This document shows positions 6,564-6,597 of a stretch of DNA of 6,597 bases, in pieces. The DNA is from Gemmatimonadota bacterium (GTDB lineage: Bacteria > Orphanbacterota > Orphanbacteria > Orphanbacterales > Orphanbacteraceae). Location of the stretch: contig JABDJQ010000355.1 of the NCBI GenBank assembly GCA_013002425.1, positions 1 to 6,597 on the forward strand, given 5' to 3'. Each line of letters starts with the position of its first letter. The first letter of the stretch is position 1. Under the pieces are notes generated by a model. It ran no database searches and was not told the DNA's origin. It saw only the letters and a list, made by a program, of their open reading frames with translations. A program made the translations under genes and the position numbers.

Positions 6564-6597
6564 GCCGGACGGGGACCCCTGCCGAGCCTGTCGAGGC

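Larger units (their letters stand above)
6284..6597. other. Intergenic stretch after the STAS gene, no convincing gene
   Basis: No reading frame of useful length or with family likeness is visible. No intrinsic terminator with a T-run follows the STAS stop. The stretch holds an 11-base tandem repeat right after the stop, a possible nested stem-loop near 6355-6393, and a 14-base repeat near the right edge. An ATG at 6523 stays open for 25 codons to the edge (MREIAAGGAAAGGAPDG...), but it has no clear ribosome site and its residues come mostly from the repeat, so it is not called as a gene. Confidence 0.6.

Noticed and set aside
6523..6597. Possible gene start running off the right edge
   Set aside because: Only 25 codons, no clear ribosome site, and residues mainly from a short DNA repeat; cannot be judged without sequence beyond the edge.

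Overview
This window is a compact GC-rich piece of a bacterial chromosome. It carries a four-gene operon on the minus strand and one divergent gene on the plus strand. Nothing in it looks like a phage, plasmid, insertion sequence or CRISPR array. The organism cannot be named from the sequence. The order phoH, then a 7TM-HD (PgpH/YqfF-like) protein, then ybeY is known from Firmicutes, Cyanobacteria, Bacteroidota and several other phyla. Gammaproteobacteria of the E. coli type lack the middle gene. The high GC content, TTG starts and Shine-Dalgarno sites suggest a GC-rich, poorly sampled or metagenomic bacterium, but that is inference.

Minus strand, in the order of transcription. A divergent intergenic region (5680-5947) holds two good sigma70-like promoters facing left. 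phoH (5679-4630) encodes a PhoH-family P-loop ATPase with an N-terminal KH-like region. Three bases later pgpH (4626-2335) encodes a large membrane protein with an extracytoplasmic domain, seven membrane helices and a cytoplasmic HD phosphodiesterase domain. ybeY (2366-1917) overlaps the end of pgpH by 32 bases, starts at a TTG behind a strong Shine-Dalgarno site, and encodes the rRNA-processing/quality-control endoribonuclease. A fourth gene (1920 to the left edge) overlaps ybeY by ATGA. It encodes a polytopic membrane protein, internally duplicated, fused to a spermidine-synthase-like SAM-fold domain. Its reading frame breaks about 37 bases from the window edge, and restoring one base recovers the expected family sequence.

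Plus strand. A short STAS-domain protein (5948-6283), resembling anti-sigma-factor antagonists, has its own likely promoter. The last 314 bases hold no convincing gene, only short tandem repeats and a possible stem-loop.

Working together: PhoH and YbeY point to RNA metabolism and ribosome quality control, and the 7TM-HD protein to cyclic di-AMP turnover in families where this has been tested. The tightly coupled polyamine-synthase-like membrane protein is the least expected partner. I found no convincing wholly new system; the most useful leads are this fourth gene, its frameshift, and the tandem-promoter region.
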